Assembly (NCBI RefSeq): GCF_017351175.1
Contig: NZ_JAFMPN010000012.1
Coordinates: 1-64,000 of the forward strand
Direction: 5' to 3'
DNA from: Desulfovibrio sp. Huiquan2017
GTDB taxonomy: Bacteria; Desulfobacterota; Desulfovibrionia; Desulfovibrionales; Desulfovibrionaceae
Length of the DNA: 64,000 bases
Of the stretch, positions 63,640-64,000 are shown piece by piece. Below the pieces are notes generated by a model. It did no database searches. It was given only the letters and a program-made list of their open reading frames with translations, and was not told the origin of the DNA. The number at the start of each line of letters is the position of its first letter. Within the stretch, counting starts at the first letter, position 1. Position numbers and translations under genes: made by a program.

Positions 63640-64000
63640 TTACCGGCCCCGATCGGGGTTGGTGACGGCCAATACCGGGTGCGTTTCCGGCTTGGTCCGT
63701 TTTTCGACCTTGGGCCTGATTTTCTTGGGCGCGGGCCTGGTCTTGGGTGGCGGGGGGATGTCCCTGGGCGGCTCGGGCGCGAGCTGGGCGGTCATGACCC
63801 GGGGCTCTGGTCCGGCGTTTTCCTGGTGATAGAGATAGGAGATTACCCGGTTCACCCCGTCCATGCTCATGGCGTGGGCCACGATGCGGTCGCGTTCCGC
63901 CTTGTCGCGGATGACACCCAAAAGAATGATGTCGCCCTGGACGATCTGGACTTCCACGGGCGTGCTGGTGACGTCGAGGTCGGCCACGAGCTGCGTGCGC
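63640..64000 (-). CDS. BON-domain periplasmic protein (partial, 5' end off window)
   Basis: The reading frame is open to the window edge and lacks its start. The visible part contains a BON-domain end (VEVQIVQGDIILLGVIRD, MDGVNRVISYLYH) followed by a Pro/Lys-rich C-terminal tail. BON proteins usually act at the envelope. Confidence 0.8.
   Translation of the reverse strand, partial: RTQLVADLDVTSTPVEVQIVQGDIILLGVIRDKAERDRIVAHAMSMDGVNRVISYLYHQENAGPEPRVMTAQLAPEPPRDIPPPPKTRPAPKKIRPKVEKRTKPETHPVLAVTNPDRGR

Overview
The window looks like the chromosome of a sulfate-reducing deltaproteobacterium of the Desulfovibrionaceae (Desulfovibrio or Pseudodesulfovibrio type). This rests on the high-GC right-hand part and its housekeeping order (rho, a CarD-type regulator, pth, a CTC-type L25 gene, prs, tRNA-Gln, ispE), many PAS-rich sensor kinases, HslUV and a class I ADP-forming acyl-CoA synthetase-type protein. 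The assignment is inference; no rRNA is present. The window divides sharply at a tRNA-Thr gene (25614-25689).

Left part, 1 to about 25.5 kb: an accessory island with mixed base composition and frequent strand switches. A tyrosine integrase (24507-25514) lies beside the 3' end of tRNA-Thr, the usual layout of a tRNA-targeted island. The far left carries two decayed REP-associated (Y1) transposase genes, a DUF7660-type small protein, an orphan VbhA-like antitoxin, an AlpA-like excisionase and a restriction-controller-like XRE regulator with its own operators. Next come a second tyrosine recombinase, a cluster of inverted repeats, a serine recombinase lacking its catalytic serine, a small zinc-ribbon protein and a TraG/VirD4-like coupling ATPase. 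A four-gene minus-strand operon (8311-17545) encodes an UPF1-like SF1 helicase, a membrane-anchored TerB protein, a BrxD-like ATPase and a DEAD/DEAH helicase. The last three match the Shango antiphage system, and the large SF1 helicase appears to be an extra component. A HARE-HTH plus PD-(D/E)XK nuclease-like gene is divergent to it.

The most novel-looking locus is the plus-strand operon at 18602-24398. It holds a 70-residue Cys-containing peptide, two different ThiF/E1-like adenylating enzymes that each have an apparent RRE-like N-terminal domain, an AT-rich membrane/TPR protein, and a short UvrA-like tandem ABC protein lacking the UvrB-binding region. This resembles a ribosomally made, E1-modified peptide pathway with UvrA-type self-protection or a related role. 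No YcaO, radical SAM or lanthipeptide enzyme is visible.

Right part, 25.7-64 kb: ordinary backbone. It contains three sensor kinases, one response-regulator/kinase fusion, two paralogous STAS-like small proteins, a metallo-beta-lactamase-fold protein, an MscS channel, the acyl-CoA synthetase-type protein, a tautomerase, HslUV plus a macrodomain protein, a ClC channel with CBS domains, RibF, an M48 protease with TPRs, Rho, CarD, Pth, L25, Prs, IspE, a Do-type periplasmic protease, a DEAD-box RNA helicase, IF-1, an RRM protein, a sialidase-fold protein, phenylacetate-CoA ligase, prepilin peptidase and a BON-domain protein cut by the window edge. tRNA-Gln and tRNA-Arg lie here. Long ORFs antisense to these high-GC genes were judged to be shadows.
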